A stretch of DNA of 42,226 nucleotides from assembly GCA_910586705.1 (NCBI GenBank), contig CAJUJK010000033.1, positions 1-42,226 of the forward strand, written 5' to 3'. The position numbers and the translations under genes were made by a program. Below the pieces are notes generated by a model. It was given only the letters and a program-made list of their open reading frames with translations, ran no database searches and was not told the origin of the DNA. Positions 41,145-42,226 of this stretch are shown here, one piece after another. How positions within the stretch are numbered: the stretch's first letter is position 1; every line of letters begins with the position of its first letter. The DNA is from an uncultured Lachnospiraceae bacterium. GTDB lineage: Bacteria > Bacillota > Clostridia > Lachnospirales > Lachnospiraceae.

Positions 41145-41311
41145 TTAGCATCCCTTTGGGGACATATCGGGAAGTGCGGCTCTCCCGGCATCGGACATCA
41201 GTCCCAGACGTTCCATCCTCCGGCAGCATTCCTTTTCCTTATCATGGTTATTTATGAGCCATTCCCTCAGTTCACGGCGGTTTTCGCATCAAGCAGATTT
41301 GTAAATTCCAT
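41145..41311 (-). pseudogene. Remnant of a YdeI/OmpD-associated family gene
   Basis: On the minus strand a good ribosome binding site (GGGAGA) and ATG at 41311 begin MEFTNLLDA. A one-base frame change then gives ENRRELREWLINNHDKEKEC, typical of the N-terminus of this family. It joins directly to RRMERLGLMSDAGRAALPDMSP, which normally lies some 100 residues further on, and stops at 41145-41147. The middle and the C-terminal end are missing. The flanking stretches 40979-41144 and 41312-41488 hold no recognisable gene. Confidence 0.55.
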
Positions 41312-41485
41312 AATTATTTCTCCCAAATTTCGTAGTGATAATCTGGATTAAACCATAGGTAGAAAGATAATTCCACGGGCTGGTGGCACGTTTAATTGTT
41401 TAGGCATTCAACTTTAGGATTTTTGCTTTTCATTCCCGAAAAATAGACATTTCGTGTCATCGGATGAAAAACAGAAAAAATTTAA

Positions 41486-41494
41486 TGGTATAAT
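41486..41494 (+). promoter_or_regulatory. Extended -10 promoter of the oxidoreductase gene
   Basis: TG-G-TATAAT (TATAAT at 41489-41494), about 77 nt before ATG 41571; no good -35 box. A small GACA-TTTCG-TGTC repeat lies about 40 nt upstream. Confidence 0.5.
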
Positions 41495-41570
41495 TCAGAA
41501 AACTTATATACTTTAGCGGCAACGGTATTCTGCCGAAGTAATAGGAAGCAGCGGAAAGGAAGATATACGG

Positions 41571-42226
41571 ATGTATGATGTGATAGTGGTCGGAGCGGGG
41601 CCTGCGGGATGCACAGCTGCCAAGGCTTTAGCGGAAAAAGGCTATAAGGTTCTTCTGGTGGAGAAGTTCAGGATGCCCAGATACAAGTCCTGTTCGGGCG
41701 TACTGATAAAGAAATCAATGGAGCTTGTAAAGAAGTATTTCGGGGAGGCCGTGCCGGAGTCCGCCATGTGTACCCCGACAGATAACAGGGGCATGGTATT
41801 CAAAAATGACGCAGGGAAGGAATACCGCTTCGAGCAGGAGGGGCTTAATGTATGGCGTAGCCATTTTGACGGGTGGCTCGCGGAAAAAGCAAAGGAGAGC
41901 GGCGCAGAGGTCAGGGACGGCGTGGCGGCTCTTTCCTGCACGGAAAAGGACGGGGTTGTGGAAGTCAGCCTGCACGGGCAGAAGAATGATACAGTGGGCG
42001 CGAGGTACGTCTTGGACTGCGAGGGTGTTGTCGGAGCATTAAAACGGCAGATTGCAAGGCAATATGCCGGGAAGATTACCGGGGAAGTTCCCGGATACAT
42101 AACCACATACCAGACCTTTAACGAGGGCAGCATAGACTTGGACCCGCATTACTTCTATGCGTACCTGCAGCCGGAGCTTTCGGAATATGACGCATGGTTC
42201 AACGTGAAGGATGACCTGCTGGTGCT
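41571..42226 (+). CDS. FAD-dependent oxidoreductase, geranylgeranyl-reductase-like (partial)
   Basis: The first 218 residues; the gene runs off the right edge. The N-terminal Rossmann dinucleotide-binding motif is VIVVGAGPAGCTAAKALAEK ending in an acidic strand end (VLLVEKF). MPRYKSCSGVL follows, then NVWRSHFDGWLAEKAKESGA and YVLDCEGVVG, the order found in geranylgeranyl-reductase-like and related flavoproteins. The likely role is reduction of an isoprenoid or a small redox reaction in the cytoplasm. GGAAAGGAAG precedes ATG 41571. Confidence 0.85.
   Translation, partial: MYDVIVVGAGPAGCTAAKALAEKGYKVLLVEKFRMPRYKSCSGVLIKKSMELVKKYFGEAVPESAMCTPTDNRGMVFKNDAGKEYRFEQEGLNVWRSHFDGWLAEKAKESGAEVRDGVAALSCTEKDGVVEVSLHGQKNDTVGARYVLDCEGVVGALKRQIARQYAGKITGEVPGYITTYQTFNEGSIDLDPHYFYAYLQPELSEYDAWFNVKDDLLV

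Noticed and set aside
1..42226. CRISPR arrays, tRNA or rRNA genes, insertion sequences
   Set aside because: No regularly spaced repeats, tRNA-like arms with TTCGA loops in the right order, rRNA text or transposase genes were seen by reading.

Overview
The window looks like a chromosomal segment of a Clostridia (Lachnospiraceae-like) bacterium. The evidence is moderate GC, AGGAGG-type ribosome binding sites on most genes, sigma-A promoters (TTGACA-17/18-TATAAT), and families typical of that group: AgrA/AgrC-like and VanS/BceS-like two-component systems, FapA (DUF342), MATE pumps, a Cys-rich clostridial-type acetolactate synthase, and a C_GCAxxG_C_C protein. There are no rRNAs, tRNAs, transposases, integrases or CRISPR arrays. 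The assignment rests on gene content only.

Layout. 1-1000: broken upstream fragment, a sigma-region-4-like protein and an RsbW-like ATPase. 1-2.2 kb: ruined 5'-nucleotidase lipoprotein. 2.3-7.6 kb: chemoreceptor, small membrane protein, AlkD-type glycosylase, GNAT acetyltransferase, unknown lipoprotein, small ORF. 7.6-8.8 kb (minus): CPBP membrane protease and membrane-anchored XRE regulator. 9.0-11.4 kb: two PLP enzymes of sulfur amino acid metabolism. 11.5-13.5 kb: dCACHE chemoreceptor with a strong promoter. 13.6-15.8 kb: gene remnant, then a compact NADAR / MazG-like / HNH nuclease cassette. 15.8-18.3 kb: HxlR regulator (minus) and two tandem radical SAM paralogues. 18.4-22.1 kb: CutC, YbaK-like deacylase, GH36 alpha-galactosidase. 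22.1-24.1 kb: MerR-type promoter, remnant of a serine hydrolase, MATE pump, small membrane protein. 24.2-25.9 kb: FapA-family protein. 26.3-33.5 kb: LytTR regulator plus GHKL kinase, OmpR regulator plus intramembrane-sensing kinase, then a 50-aa membrane peptide and a three-gene ABC-2 exporter. 33.5-36.0 kb: TetR regulator and acetolactate synthase sharing an operator-like motif. 36.0-38.1 kb: PadR regulator and a divergent MATE pump with near-mirror promoters. 38.2-41.0 kb: two unknown proteins, a broken related fragment and a redox-type protein. 41.1 kb to end: YdeI-like remnant (minus) and the start of a FAD-dependent oxidoreductase.

Three themes stand out. First, several local regulator-transporter modules have readable operators: MerR-type, PadR, TetR, HxlR and OmpR-type sites. 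Second, several pseudogenes keep recognisable terminal parts but have lost their middles. Third, the 13.8-15.8 kb cassette combines ADP-ribose/NAD-, nucleotide- and DNA-directed enzymes in one transcription unit and is the best candidate for an undescribed, possibly defensive, system.
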